Assembly: GCF_001544915.2 (NCBI RefSeq)
Contig: NZ_FCOE02000041.1
Coordinates: 1-64,000, forward strand
DNA length: 64,000 bases
Reading direction: 5' to 3'
Source of the DNA: Caballeronia pedi
Lineage (GTDB): Bacteria; Pseudomonadota; Gammaproteobacteria; Burkholderiales; Burkholderiaceae
Below, one piece after another: positions 1 through 9,019 of this stretch (position 1 is its first letter; every line of letters begins with the position of its first letter). The notes under the pieces were generated by a model, which saw only the letters and a list, made by a program, of their open reading frames with translations, had not been told where the DNA came from and made no database searches. A program made the position numbers and the translations under genes.

Positions 1-1097
1 TCCGTCGATAACAGGGTGTCGCCGCGCGTCTCTGCCTTCAAATCCGCAATGAAACTCGGCCTCAAGATTCCACTCGCTTTCACTGGACAAGTTGGCCGAA
101 CTTTACGCGTTCGAGCCGCCGCGTGATGAAGGCATGGCCACCGTCGATGCGTGCGCCGCGCTGCGCGATGGAGAGCTCGATGCGTTCATCGGTCTCGGTG
201 GCAATTTCGCGCGCGCAACGCCCGATCATCATGTGCTCGAACCGGCGTGGAAGAAGGTACCACTCACGGTGCAGATCGCGACGCACCTGAACCGCAGCCA
301 TCTGCTGCATGGGGGCGCGGCTTATCTGTTGCCGTGTATCGGCCGGATCGAAGTGGATCAGCAGGCGAGCGGTCCGCAGAGCGTCACGGTCGAGGACAGC
401 ACCGCGTGTATCCATGCATCGAAAGGCTTCGCTCAACCCGCAAGCGACACACTGCTGTCGGAGCCCGCAATCGTCGCGGGGCTCGCGAAGGAGACCTTGC
501 AGGGTCGGGGCAAGGTCGACTGGGATGCGTGGATTGCCGATTACTCGCTGGTGCGCGGCGCCATCGAAAAGACGTATCCCGATCAGTTCAAGGACTTCAA
601 CGCGCGCATGGCACAGCGGGGCGGGTTTCATCGGCCGATTCCGGCGGCGAAGCGCGAGTGGAAGACGAAGAACGGCCGGGCGAACTTCATCGCGCCGGAA
701 GATATGGGCGAGGACCCGGACATGTCATTCGATGGTGAGCGAACCTTGCGTCTGATGACGACGCGGCGATAACCAGTTCAACACCACCGTCTACGGACTC
801 GGCGATCGCTTTCGCGGCGTTTTCAATACGCGCCAAGTGCTGCTGATGAATCGCGATGACATGATGCGGCTGAACATCGCCGAAGATCAGGCGCTGACGG
901 TCACCGCAGTCTCAAACGACGGGGTTACCCGCTGCATCGAAGGACTGCGGGCACATGCTTTCGATATTCCCGCCGGCTGCGCGATAGGCTACTACCCTGA
1001 ATGCAATCCGTTGATTCCCCTGGCCCATCACGCGAAGCGCAGCAAAGTGCCGGCGGCCAAGGCCATTCCGGTGCGCGTGAACGCGATGCCGCGCTGA
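1..1097 (+). pseudogene. FdhF/YdeP-type molybdopterin oxidoreductase remnant
   Basis: Remnant of a formate dehydrogenase-like (FdhF/YdeP family) molybdopterin oxidoreductase. From about 77 to 757 the reading frame gives family-like sequence, including GLGGNFARATPD and the HLNRSHLLHG segment. The frame then runs into a stop at about 770. The missing C-terminal molybdopterin-binding part resumes one frame over (GDRFRGVFNTRQVLLMNR, then YYPECNPL) and ends at 1097. One extra base near 757 explains the break. The frame has a stop at 50-52 and the N-terminal half of the family, with its metal-site region, is absent from the window or lost at the left edge. It is very unlikely to make an active enzyme. 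Family assignment is from recognised motifs, not a search. Confidence 0.7.
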
Positions 1098-1498
1098 TGC
1101 GAACGACGCGCGATCGGAAAGCGATCGCGGCTGCTACTTCCGTGGACGTTCCCATTCGCTTTCGCACGATCCCTGTATCACGGGGCGGCACTATGGAACC
1201 ATTCATCGTGCTGGATCGCCGGCTGACCGCCCAAGGGCATTAAACCGGACAGGAAGGGGCGGTCGCCACTGCCGGCGCTTCGACGTTCGAGTGGCGAGTG
1301 GCCTCCGGAAAGCCGTCAGGGGATCCGGTTTCTGACGCTGGCAGCATTCAGCCCGCCGACATGACGCGTGCCGGGCAGAAAATTAGTGTGGCCGGGTGCC
1401 GGATTGATTCACGACCTGGCGCGATGACGATTGTTCAGCTTGCAATCGAGCTTCGGCTTTTTGCAGGCTGGTCGGATACTCGACGTCGTCAGGAAAGG
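1098..1498. other. gene-free stretch
   Basis: About 400 bases between the oxidoreductase remnant and the convergent marR gene. I see no convincing coding frame, hairpin with a T-tract or repeat. It is probably further decay of the neighbouring pseudogene region. Confidence 0.4.
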
Positions 1499-2086
1499 TC
1501 AAGCGTCTTCTAGACTCTCGCCACGCTCAGCGATCAACTTGCCCAACTCGCGAGTCGATAAAACGCGTCGCATGGGGTTTGTCGAATCCGATTCGTCATC
1601 CGCAAGATTCTCGATAATGGTTAGCAACACCTTGCGCGCGGTCTTGATTTCGCGGTCGGTCAAGCCCGTTACGCTGATCTCGTTGACCTCTTCGGCAAGT
1701 GGAACCAGTCGGTCTTTTAACGCGCGACCTTCGGCGGTGAGAAACACGTGCGTGTTTTTCTTGTTGTCCGGCCGCTGCTGACGCTCGACGAGTCCCAGCT
1801 TTTCCATCGCCGTAACGGCGGCGAAGGTCGTCGGCGCCATCACGCCGGCCTGTTCGCTCAATTCGCGCTGCGTCAGGCCATCGTTCTCCCACAGAATGCG
1901 CAGGAAGGTCCAGTGCCCGAACGACACTGAATGCTCGGTGAGCCGCATCTGCAATGCGCGCACCATCGAGCGCGTGGCGTCCTTCACGAGGTGCGCGAGG
2001 CGATCGTTGGGCACCGATTCGTGCCAATGGCGCAGCATCTCCGCGGTCTCGCGTGGCGCGCCCTCCACAGTCTTCTTTCGTGTCAT
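1499..2086 (-). CDS. MarR family transcriptional regulator, probable phthalate operon repressor
   Basis: A 195-residue MarR-type winged-helix regulator. The helix-turn-helix region reads LTQRELSEQAGVMAPTTFAA, followed by a typical wing (VERQQRPDNKKNTHVFLT). The start at 2086 is preferred over an upstream start at 2182 because GGGAAAGAA lies just upstream and MarR homology begins there. The gene is transcribed away from the permease gene at 2322, and the shared gap carries a palindrome that recurs before the dioxygenase operon at 3792. I infer that this protein binds both sites and is released by phthalate or a metabolite. MarR family membership is clear; the ligand and the repressor role are inference. 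Confidence 0.85.
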   Translation of the reverse strand: MTRKKTVEGAPRETAEMLRHWHESVPNDRLAHLVKDATRSMVRALQMRLTEHSVSFGHWTFLRILWENDGLTQRELSEQAGVMAPTTFAAVTAMEKLGLVERQQRPDNKKNTHVFLTAEGRALKDRLVPLAEEVNEISVTGLTDREIKTARKVLLTIIENLADDESDSTNPMRRVLSTRELGKLIAERGESLEDA

Positions 2087-2216
2087 GGCGGTTCTTTCCC
2101 AAATGCAGTTGGTCTTGCCGACATCATAGCCGCGCGGCCGTCCCGCCTGCATCCGTTGCAAGGCGCGCTGCTCTCGGTGCAAACCCGAACTTGTCCGCGC
2201 GCGCCGGCCTCCTTAC

Positions 2217-2237
2217 CATAATGATTAGATATCGAAT
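2217..2237 (+). promoter_or_regulatory. permease promoter -10 with imperfect MarR-type palindrome
   Basis: CATAAT (2217-2222) is followed by one G and then ATTAGATATCGAAT (2224-2237), a 14-base palindrome with one mismatch. The same -10/G/palindrome arrangement occurs at 3785-3805 before the dioxygenase genes. A regulator bound here would block the promoter of the permease gene and possibly that of the divergent marR gene. Confidence 0.65.
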
Positions 2238-2321
2238 AAAAATCACGCATGTCCGGAACACGTGAGACACCTGTCCGCGCCGGGACATCGTCCTCATGAA
2301 CATGGGAATCGGAGACGCCTG

Positions 2322-3674
2322 GTGTCCAAATCCACAGTCACGCAATTCATTTCAGAATCGGACGCGGCGGCAGCGCGCGTCGAGGCCACGTATCACAAGG
2401 TCACCTGGCGACTGATGTCGTTCATCTTCGTCTGCTGGGTGCTCAATTATCTGGATCGCGTGAACGTCAGCTTCGCGCAACTGCATCTCAAGCAGGATCT
2501 CGGTTTGTCCGACGCTGCTTACGGTCTCGGCGTGAGCCTGTTCTTCATCGGCTATATCCTGCTCGAGGTGCCGAGCACGCTATGGCTGAAGAAGATCGGC
2601 GCGCGCCTCACGATCTCCCGCATCATGATCCTGTGGGGCGGCATCTCGACCGCGATGGCGTTCATGACCACGCCGGCGCAGTTCTATATCGCGCGCATCC
2701 TGCTCGGCGCCGCGGAGGCCGGCTTCTGGCCCGGCATCATTCTGTATCTGACGTACTGGTATCCGGGTGCGCGGCGTGCGCGGATCACGTCGCGCTTCCT
2801 GCTGGCGATTGCTGCCGCGGGCATCATCGGCGGGCCGCTCTCGGGCTGGATCCTGCATAACTTCGTCAATGTGCTCGGGTACAAGAACTGGCAATGGCTG
2901 TTCTTTCTCGAAGGGCTGCCTGCGCTGCTGATGGGCGTCGTCGCGTTCTTCTATCTCGTCGATCGCCCGCAGGAAGCGCGCTGGCTCGACGACGAACAAA
3001 AGAAGATCATCCTCGATGCGCTGGCTGCCGACCGCGCCGAGAAGAAGTCCGCCACACACACGCGCCATCAGTTGCTGGCCGCTCTGAAGGATCCGCGGGT
3101 GTATATCCTCGCGGCGGGCTGGGGCACGGTGCCTTTGTGCGGCACGATCCTCAACTACTGGACGCCGACCATCATCCGTCAGGCTGGCGTGTCGGACATG
3201 CTCAATGTCGGGTTGCTGTCCGCGCTACCGTACATCATCGGCGCGCTCGGCATGTTCGCCGTCGCGCGCAGCTCCGACGTGACGCTGGAGCGCCGTTGGC
3301 ATTTCTTCCTGTGTACGGCGGTCGGCGCGCTGGGCGGCTTTCTGCTGCCCGTGCTGTCCGGCAATACGACGGCGGCGATTATCTGTCTGGGCATGATCTC
3401 CATCTCGTACTTCGGCGCGGCCGCGATCATTTGGTCGATTCCGCCAGCCTATCTCTCCGATGACGCCGCCGCTGCGGGCATCGGCGCGATCAGTTGCCTG
3501 GGGCAAGTCGGCGCGTTCTGCGGACCCATCGCGCTCGGCTGGATCAAAACGATGACGGGCAGTCTCGCCATCGGACTGTCCGCAATCGCGGCGATCGTCA
3601 TGCTGGGGGGACTCGCCGTACTGATCGGTGTGCCGGCCAACACGCTGCGCGAGCACGCGGAAAAGCACGCGTAA
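2322..3674 (+). CDS. ophD: MFS anion:cation symporter, probable phthalate permease
   Basis: A 450-residue major facilitator protein of the anion:cation symporter group. The first membrane helix region contains the group signature NYLDRVNVSFAQ, and about twelve hydrophobic segments follow with a central hydrophilic loop (near residues 215-250). The GTG start at 2322 is chosen because GGAGA lies six bases upstream; an earlier ATG-like extension has no homologous sequence. It lies between marR and the phthalate dioxygenase operon and has its own operator-bearing promoter and terminator. OphD of Burkholderia and Pht1 of Pseudomonas belong to this family, so phthalate uptake across the inner membrane is the likely role. 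Substrate is inferred from context. Confidence 0.8.
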   Translation: MSKSTVTQFISESDAAAARVEATYHKVTWRLMSFIFVCWVLNYLDRVNVSFAQLHLKQDLGLSDAAYGLGVSLFFIGYILLEVPSTLWLKKIGARLTISRIMILWGGISTAMAFMTTPAQFYIARILLGAAEAGFWPGIILYLTYWYPGARRARITSRFLLAIAAAGIIGGPLSGWILHNFVNVLGYKNWQWLFFLEGLPALLMGVVAFFYLVDRPQEARWLDDEQKKIILDALAADRAEKKSATHTRHQLLAALKDPRVYILAAGWGTVPLCGTILNYWTPTIIRQAGVSDMLNVGLLSALPYIIGALGMFAVARSSDVTLERRWHFFLCTAVGALGGFLLPVLSGNTTAAIICLGMISISYFGAAAIIWSIPPAYLSDDAAAAGIGAISCLGQVGAFCGPIALGWIKTMTGSLAIGLSAIAAIVMLGGLAVLIGVPANTLREHAEKHA

Positions 3675-3698
3675 GCATCGTTGATCGCATCGCTTGAG

Positions 3699-3733
3699 CG
3701 GCGCCTTCGGCATGAAGGCGCCGTTTTCGTTTT
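3699..3733 (+). terminator. rho-independent terminator after the permease gene
   Basis: A perfect stem (CGGCGCCTTC / GAAGGCGCCG) with a short loop is followed by TTTTCGTTTT. It separates the permease transcript from the dioxygenase operon, so the two are independently transcribed although they share the same operator motif. Confidence 0.85.
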
Positions 3734-3784
3734 AGGCCTGCGCCGGCACGCGAACGACCCGCTTCAGGGAAAACCCCCTTGTCC

Positions 3785-3805
3785 TATAATGATTAGATAT
3801 CTAAT
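3785..3805 (+). promoter_or_regulatory. phthalate operon promoter -10 with perfect palindromic operator
   Basis: A consensus -10 TATAAT (3785-3790) is followed by G and the perfect 14-base palindrome ATTAGATATCTAAT (3792-3805). The only difference from the site at 2224 is one base in the right arm. Its position over the expected transcription start fits repression. The -35 region is poor (TTCAGG at 3763 with a 16-base spacer), which would suit a regulated promoter. Confidence 0.75.
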
Positions 3806-3874
3806 ATAAACGTCATGGTGATCGATGCCGCAGCGGGGGCGATCGATTCAGGTGATACGCGGGGAGAGCAGGTG

Positions 3875-4849
3875 ATGAACGAGTCGGCGAGCAACGAAAT
3901 GTCATTCAGGACGCTCGTGGTGTCGAAGAAGGATCAGGTGGCGGAAGGCATCTTCCGTTTCGAGTTGCGTGACGACGCAGGCGGCGAGCTGCCGCCCTTC
4001 ACGGCCGGCGCACATCTGACGGTGCGCGCGCCGAACGGAGCGAACCGCAATTATTCGCTGTGCAACGACCCGGCCGAAACGGACCGCTATGTGATCGCCG
4101 TGAAGCGTGACGCGGCGGGTCGCGGCGGCTCGATCAGCATGGCGGACGACGTCGCGGAAGGTGACCGCATCGACGTCTCGGAGCCGCGCAACGAATTCAT
4201 GCTCAATGAGCGCGCGCGCAGCTTCGTATTCGTTGCGGGCGGCATCGGCATCACGCCGATTCTCTCGATGATGCGCTATCTCAAAACCATCGACGGCCCG
4301 CGTTTCAAGCTCTTTTACGTCTCCCGCGGCCCAGAGACAACGGCATTCATCGACGAATTGTCGAGCTCGGAATGGAAGCCGCATGTCGTCATCCATCACG
4401 ACCACGGCGACCTTGCGCAAGCGTTCGATTTCTGGCCCGTGTTCGAGAAGGCCGCGAGCGGCGCTCATGTGTATTGCTGCGGCCCGCGCGCGTTGATGGA
4501 CGGCGTGCGTGACATGACCGGCCACTGGCCCACCGGCAGCGTGCACTTCGAAAGCTTCGGCGTCGATCAGACGCGTGTGGCCGACAACACGCCTTTCAGC
4601 GTGAAGCTGGAACGCTCGGGCCACTGCTTCCAGATTCCGAAGGACCGCTCGATTCTCGAAATTCTGCGCGACAACGGTATCCGCGCGCCGAGTTCATGCG
4701 AGAGCGGCACCTGCGGATCGTGCCGCACGACGCTGTGCGCAGGCGAAGCGGACCATCGCGACATGGTGCTCGGCGACGACGAGAAGCACGATCAGATCAT
4801 GATCTGCGTATCGCGTGCGAAAAGCGAAGAACTGGTGCTGGATCTCTGA
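3875..4849 (+). CDS. ophA1: phthalate 4,5-dioxygenase reductase component
   Basis: A 324-residue iron-sulfur flavoprotein of the phthalate dioxygenase reductase family. It passes electrons from NADH through FMN and a [2Fe-2S] centre to the oxygenase encoded next door. Visible domains in order are the FMN-binding barrel with NRNYSLC, an NADH-binding part with GGIGITP, and a plant-type ferredoxin tail with CESGTCGSC and a fourth Cys near the end (MICVS). Length agrees with the family (about 320). I chose the ATG at 3875, behind GGGGAGAGCAGGTG, over an in-frame ATG at 3815 that has no ribosome site and lies only about 18 bases from the expected transcript start. First gene of the ophA1-A2-B-C operon. 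Confidence 0.87.
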   Translation: MNESASNEMSFRTLVVSKKDQVAEGIFRFELRDDAGGELPPFTAGAHLTVRAPNGANRNYSLCNDPAETDRYVIAVKRDAAGRGGSISMADDVAEGDRIDVSEPRNEFMLNERARSFVFVAGGIGITPILSMMRYLKTIDGPRFKLFYVSRGPETTAFIDELSSSEWKPHVVIHHDHGDLAQAFDFWPVFEKAASGAHVYCCGPRALMDGVRDMTGHWPTGSVHFESFGVDQTRVADNTPFSVKLERSGHCFQIPKDRSILEILRDNGIRAPSSCESGTCGSCRTTLCAGEADHRDMVLGDDEKHDQIMICVSRAKSEELVLDL

Positions 4850-4890
4850 AGAACAATCCCCACTGCATACGTTGGTCAGGAGAAGCGTAA

Positions 4891-6216
4891 ATGCTCACGC
4901 ATGAAGAAAATGAATTGCTGTGCCGCGTCGAAGGCGATGCGCCGATGGGTCGGTTGATGCGCCGTCACTGGACGCCGGTGTGCCTCATCGAAGAAGTCAG
5001 CGAACCGGACGGGGCGCCCGTGAAGGCGCGTCTGTTCGGCGAGGATCTGGTGGTCTTTCGCGACACCGACGGCAACGTCGGCGTGATGGACGAGTACTGT
5101 CCGCATCGCCGGGTGTCGCTCGTCTATGGGCGCAACGAAGATTGCGGTCTGCGTTGTCTCTATCACGGCTGGAAGATGGATGTGAAGGGCAATGTGATCG
5201 AGATGGTCTCGGAGCCTTCGTGCAGCGACATGACGAAGAAGGTCAAGCATAAAGCCTATGAAACGAAAGAGTGGGGTGGCTTCGTGTGGGCGTACATGGG
5301 CCCGCAGGACGCCATTCCCGAGTTCGTGCCGCCGGCATGGGCGCCGACCGAGGACACGCGCGTGAGCATCGCCAAGGCGATCCTGCCGTGCAACTGGGCG
5401 CAGATTCTCGAAGGCGCGATCGATTCGGCGCACAGCTCCAGCCTGCACTCGTCGGACTTCGTGCCGGCGCGTGTTGGCGGCGCGGAAGCAACCTCGAAAA
5501 ACTGGCTGCGCCCGTCGACGGACAAGGCGCCTCGCCTCCAGGTGCATCGCACCGAGTACGGCTTTCGCTATGCCGCACTGCGTCGGCCGATACAGAACGC
5601 GGCTACGCATGACTATGTGCGGTCGACCGTGTTCGTCGCGCCCGCAACCGCGCTGATTCCGCCGAACAATCTCTACAACGTGGCGAATATCAACGTGCCC
5701 TGCGACGATCACAGCACCGCGTTCTACTTCATGGCGTGGGGCCATCCAGACAAGACGCCGGAAACCGAGACGTGGCGCAAGTTCCTCGGGCAGCAGGTCG
5801 GCATCGATCTCGACGAGTACTATCGGCCGCTGCGCAATCACGACAACCGTTTCTGGCAGGATCGTGAAGCCATGAAGGCCGGCAACTTCACCGGTATCAA
5901 GGGCTTCCCAAATCAGGACATCGCAATGTGGGTGACGATGGGCGCGATCGCGGATCGCACCGAGGAGCGCTTGGGCGCGAGCGATGTCGCCGTGGTCGAG
6001 TTCCGCCGTCGCATGCTCGATGCGCTCGAGGCGTTCAAGTCCGGCGAGGCCGCCATCGGTACGGGCGACAAGGCCATTCCACGCAGCGTCTGTTCCTTTC
6101 AGGCGATGGTGCCGAAGGACACAGACTGGAAGCAATACGCGGCGCATCCGGTCTCGATAGAGCCGGTTGGACAGGCCGCGCCGGAACTCGAGTCGAACTA
6201 TCAGGTTCAGGTCTGA
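4891..6216 (+). CDS. ophA2: phthalate 4,5-dioxygenase oxygenase component (Rieske)
   Basis: A 441-residue Rieske non-haem iron oxygenase that adds O2 to phthalate, giving the cis-4,5-dihydrodiol. The Rieske cluster ligands are Cys70/His72 (CPH) and Cys89/His92 (CLYH). The mononuclear iron site follows the D-x2-H-x4-H pattern with Asp178, His181 and His186. The N-terminus (MLTHEENELLCRVEGDAPMG) and overall length match the phthalate dioxygenase class, which has only an alpha subunit. It follows ophA1 by 41 bases with GGAGAAGCG before the start, and its stop overlaps the start of ophB (TGATG). A related substrate such as a substituted phthalate cannot be excluded. Confidence 0.9.
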   Translation: MLTHEENELLCRVEGDAPMGRLMRRHWTPVCLIEEVSEPDGAPVKARLFGEDLVVFRDTDGNVGVMDEYCPHRRVSLVYGRNEDCGLRCLYHGWKMDVKGNVIEMVSEPSCSDMTKKVKHKAYETKEWGGFVWAYMGPQDAIPEFVPPAWAPTEDTRVSIAKAILPCNWAQILEGAIDSAHSSSLHSSDFVPARVGGAEATSKNWLRPSTDKAPRLQVHRTEYGFRYAALRRPIQNAATHDYVRSTVFVAPATALIPPNNLYNVANINVPCDDHSTAFYFMAWGHPDKTPETETWRKFLGQQVGIDLDEYYRPLRNHDNRFWQDREAMKAGNFTGIKGFPNQDIAMWVTMGAIADRTEERLGASDVAVVEFRRRMLDALEAFKSGEAAIGTGDKAIPRSVCSFQAMVPKDTDWKQYAAHPVSIEPVGQAAPELESNYQVQV

Positions 6217-7409
6217 TGAAGCAGATCAGACTCGGAATCGTTGGCCTCGGCCGCGCCTTCTCGCTGATGCTGCCGACCTTTCTCGCCGATGCGCGCGTGC
6301 AGCTCGCCGCGGCGTGCGATCCGCGCGAGACGGCGCGGGCGCAGTTCGAAGCGGACTTCGACGCGCCGGCCTTCGGTGATGTCGAAGCGCTCGCGCGCCG
6401 CGCTGACATCGATGCACTCTACATCGCCAGTCCGCATCAGTTCCATGCGGCACATACTCGAATCGCGGCTTTGCACGGCAAGCACGTGCTCGTCGAAAAG
6501 CCGATGGCGCTGTCGCTCGCCGAGTGCGACGACATGATCGCCGCGTGCCGCGCGGCAAACGTGCATCTCATCGTCGGTCACTGCCATAGCTTCGATACAC
6601 CGTATCTGCGTACGCGCGAGTTGATCGCATCGGGCGCATTCGGCGACGTGAAGATGATCCAGGCGCTCAACTACACCGACTATCTCTACCGGCCGCGCCG
6701 TCCGGAGGAGCTGAAGACGGAAGAGGGCGGCGGCGCGGTCTTCAGCCAGGCGGCGCATCAGGTGGATATCGTGCGCATGCTCGCGGGAAGTCGTGCTACG
6801 CGCATCCGGGCTGCTGTCGGCAACTGGGACCCGGCGCGTCCGACGGAAGGCGCGTACACCGCGACGCTCTGGTTCGAGAACGGAGCATTCGCGACGCTTG
6901 CCTACAACGGCTATGGACACTTCGATTCCGACGAGTGGACCGGCTGGATCGGCGAAATGGGTCAGACACGCAGCGCCGACGAGTATGGCGTCGCGCGACG
7001 CAAGCTTTTGAAAGTGGCGTCCCGCGAAGAAGAGGCGCTTCTCAAGGCTGCGGGCACTTACGGCGGCAACGCCTATACACCCGCCGCGAAAGTTCCGGAT
7101 GCCCGCAGGCATCAGCACTTCGGGCCGCTGATCGTGTCGTGCGAGGGCGGTGATCTTCGGCCGATGCCCGACAGCATCGTCGTGTATGGAGACGAACGGC
7201 GCGAGCGCATCGAACTCGATGCGCCCGAAGTGCCGCGGGCGGAAGTCATCGACGAGCTCATGGCCGCGGTTCACTGCGACACCGCTCCGCTGCACGACGG
7301 TGTCTGGGCGCGCGGCACCCTGGAAATCTGCCTCGCGATGCTGCGTTCAAGCGCTGAACAGCGTGACGTGCTCATCGGCGGCGAAACGTCAATCACAAAG
7401 GAATGTTGA
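6216..7409 (+). CDS. ophB: cis-4,5-dihydrodiol phthalate dehydrogenase (Gfo/Idh/MocA family)
   Basis: A 397-residue Gfo/Idh/MocA-family oxidoreductase. It has an N-terminal Rossmann motif (GIVGLGRAF) and the family's EKP motif (HVLVEKPMAL) near residue 95. In phthalate operons a member of this family (OphB/Pht4) oxidises the cis-dihydrodiol to 4,5-dihydroxyphthalate with NAD+. The ATG overlaps the ophA2 stop in TGATG, indicating translational coupling. The frame is open further upstream (back to 5928) but that part runs inside ophA2 and is not homologous. Function is assigned from family plus operon position. Confidence 0.85.
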   Translation: MKQIRLGIVGLGRAFSLMLPTFLADARVQLAAACDPRETARAQFEADFDAPAFGDVEALARRADIDALYIASPHQFHAAHTRIAALHGKHVLVEKPMALSLAECDDMIAACRAANVHLIVGHCHSFDTPYLRTRELIASGAFGDVKMIQALNYTDYLYRPRRPEELKTEEGGGAVFSQAAHQVDIVRMLAGSRATRIRAAVGNWDPARPTEGAYTATLWFENGAFATLAYNGYGHFDSDEWTGWIGEMGQTRSADEYGVARRKLLKVASREEEALLKAAGTYGGNAYTPAAKVPDARRHQHFGPLIVSCEGGDLRPMPDSIVVYGDERRERIELDAPEVPRAEVIDELMAAVHCDTAPLHDGVWARGTLEICLAMLRSSAEQRDVLIGGETSITKEC

Positions 7410-7411
7410 AT

Positions 7412-8404
7412 ATGGGCAAGCTCAATCTGTCGGTCGCGGTGGGGAATTACGATCGCATGCGGCCGCTGGTCGATGGAGAAGTGCAGATCGATGGTGTCGA
7501 TCCGACCTTCATGCTGCAGGATCCGGAAGAGATATTCTTTCGCGCGTTTCGCCACGCCGACTACGATATCTGCGAACTGTCGCTGTCGAGCTATAGCGTC
7601 AAGACGGCGGCGGGCACGAGCCCGTATATCGGCGTGCCGATCTTTCCGTCGCGTGCGTTTCGCCATACGTCGATCTATGTCCGCAACGATCGCGGCATCG
7701 AGTCGCCTGCCGATCTGAAGGACAAGCGCATCGGCGTGCCGGAATATCAGTTGACGGCCAACGTTTGGGCGCGTCTGTTCCTCGAGGAAGACCACGGCCT
7801 GAAGCCGTCCGATGTCACGTGGGTTCGCGGCGGCTACGAGGAAGCTGGCCGGCTGGAAAAGATCAGTCTGAAGCTGCCCGGCGACGTGCGACTCGAGAAC
7901 GCAGCGGAAAACCAGACGATCTCGGGCATGCTCGCATCCGGCGAGATCGATGCGCTCATCGGCCCGCGCGCGCCGTCGTGCTTCACGAACGGCCATCCGA
8001 ACGTCAAATACCTATTCGACGATCCGCAAAAGGCCGCTGCCGACTGGTACACGCGCACCAAACTCTTCCCGATCATGCATCTGCTGGGCGTGCGCCGCAC
8101 GCTTGCCGAGCAGCATCCGTGGCTGCCCGGCGCGGTGGCGAAGGCCTTCGAGAAGAGTAAGGCGCTGGCGCTCGCCAGGCTCAGCGACACCTCTGCGACC
8201 AAGGTGACGTTGCCGTTCGTCGAAGAACAGTTGCGCAATGCGCGGCGTCTCATGGGACACGATTTCTGGTCTTATGGCTTCGAGCCGAACCGGCACGTGT
8301 TGTCGCGCTTCCTCGAACGGCATCATAAGGAAGGCTTGTCCAGTCGACTGTTGCAGCCCGAGGAGCTCTTTCATCCTGCGACGCTGGAGAGCTTCAAGAT
8401 CTGA
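7412..8404 (+). CDS. ophC: 4,5-dihydroxyphthalate decarboxylase
   Basis: A 330-residue protein of the OphC/Pht5 type, which has a periplasmic-binding-protein-like fold but acts in the cytoplasm; no signal peptide is present. It decarboxylates 4,5-dihydroxyphthalate to protocatechuate, the last pathway step encoded here. Recognisable segments are FRHADYDICELSLSSY, IGVPIFPSRAFRH and RIGVPEYQLTANVW. The ATG at 7412 is preferred because AAGGA (7398-7402) is nine bases upstream; the alternative ATG at 7403 abuts that site. The gene overlaps or nearly touches the ophB stop at 7409. No protocatechuate ring-cleavage genes are in the window, so the product must be handled elsewhere. Confidence 0.87.
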   Translation: MGKLNLSVAVGNYDRMRPLVDGEVQIDGVDPTFMLQDPEEIFFRAFRHADYDICELSLSSYSVKTAAGTSPYIGVPIFPSRAFRHTSIYVRNDRGIESPADLKDKRIGVPEYQLTANVWARLFLEEDHGLKPSDVTWVRGGYEEAGRLEKISLKLPGDVRLENAAENQTISGMLASGEIDALIGPRAPSCFTNGHPNVKYLFDDPQKAAADWYTRTKLFPIMHLLGVRRTLAEQHPWLPGAVAKAFEKSKALALARLSDTSATKVTLPFVEEQLRNARRLMGHDFWSYGFEPNRHVLSRFLERHHKEGLSSRLLQPEELFHPATLESFKI

Positions 8405-8689
8405 GCGTGACGTTGCCCGTGGCGAGCGCAGCAGGTATGACTAGCCGGTCGTATCCACCCACGTCTAGAAACCCCAGCCCGATCGCTGCGGCGCGTGGTG
8501 CGGGACCGCCTCACAACGCTTTCGATGTGATTTGTGTAACGCGGTGGTAGCCGAGTATCGGATTGAGGGCGGCGACGACGAGCAGCGACCGGTCAAGGTT
8601 GGCCGCAAGTCACTCATGATAGACATCGATACTGCGAACACAGCGTCGCAAGAACGCTGGAGGAATCGGCGAGAACGTGCAGCGACTGC

Positions 8690-8940
8690 AGAACGTTGCA
8701 GATCAGCGCTCGCGCAATAGCGCGGCCGCATCAGCTTGTAACGCCCGAGCACGGGCGTGCCCTGCCAGGTGCGGAACGCGCGATCGGCGGCGGCAAGCGA
8801 TCGGTCGAGACCGGCGATCGACGCATGCGCGACGCGTCCGATCGATTCTTCCGTCGCCGGATTCAATACCGCGACCGAGTAGCCGTCGCTCCCCAAGTTG
8901 CCGCCATTCAAGGCCGGCAAAGACTGACTGTGCGGACCGT
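8690..8940 (-). pseudogene. NAD-dependent aldehyde dehydrogenase N-terminal fragment
   Basis: The reverse strand encodes a stretch typical of the N-terminus of succinate/ketoglutarate semialdehyde dehydrogenases (NPATEESIGRVAHASIAGLD, then AFRTWQGTPVLGRYKLMR). The expected continuation (AAALLRER) appears in another frame and is stopped almost at once. The catalytic domain is missing. A decayed fragment. Confidence 0.6.
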
Positions 8941-9019
8941 CCGCTATACCCCGTCACCGGCACACTGTAAATTGCACTTTTTGGTTTTACTGTGCGCACA
9001 CCTTGCGAGCACGCTCGCG

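Noticed and set aside
3815..3874. N-terminal extension of the phthalate dioxygenase reductase from an upstream ATG
   Set aside because: No ribosome site, very close to the predicted transcription start, and no counterpart in the family.
4876..6147. 423-codon open frame on the reverse strand opposite ophA2
   Set aside because: It is antisense to a well-supported Rieske oxygenase gene, has His/Arg-rich composition typical of GC-rich shadow frames, and no recognisable domain.
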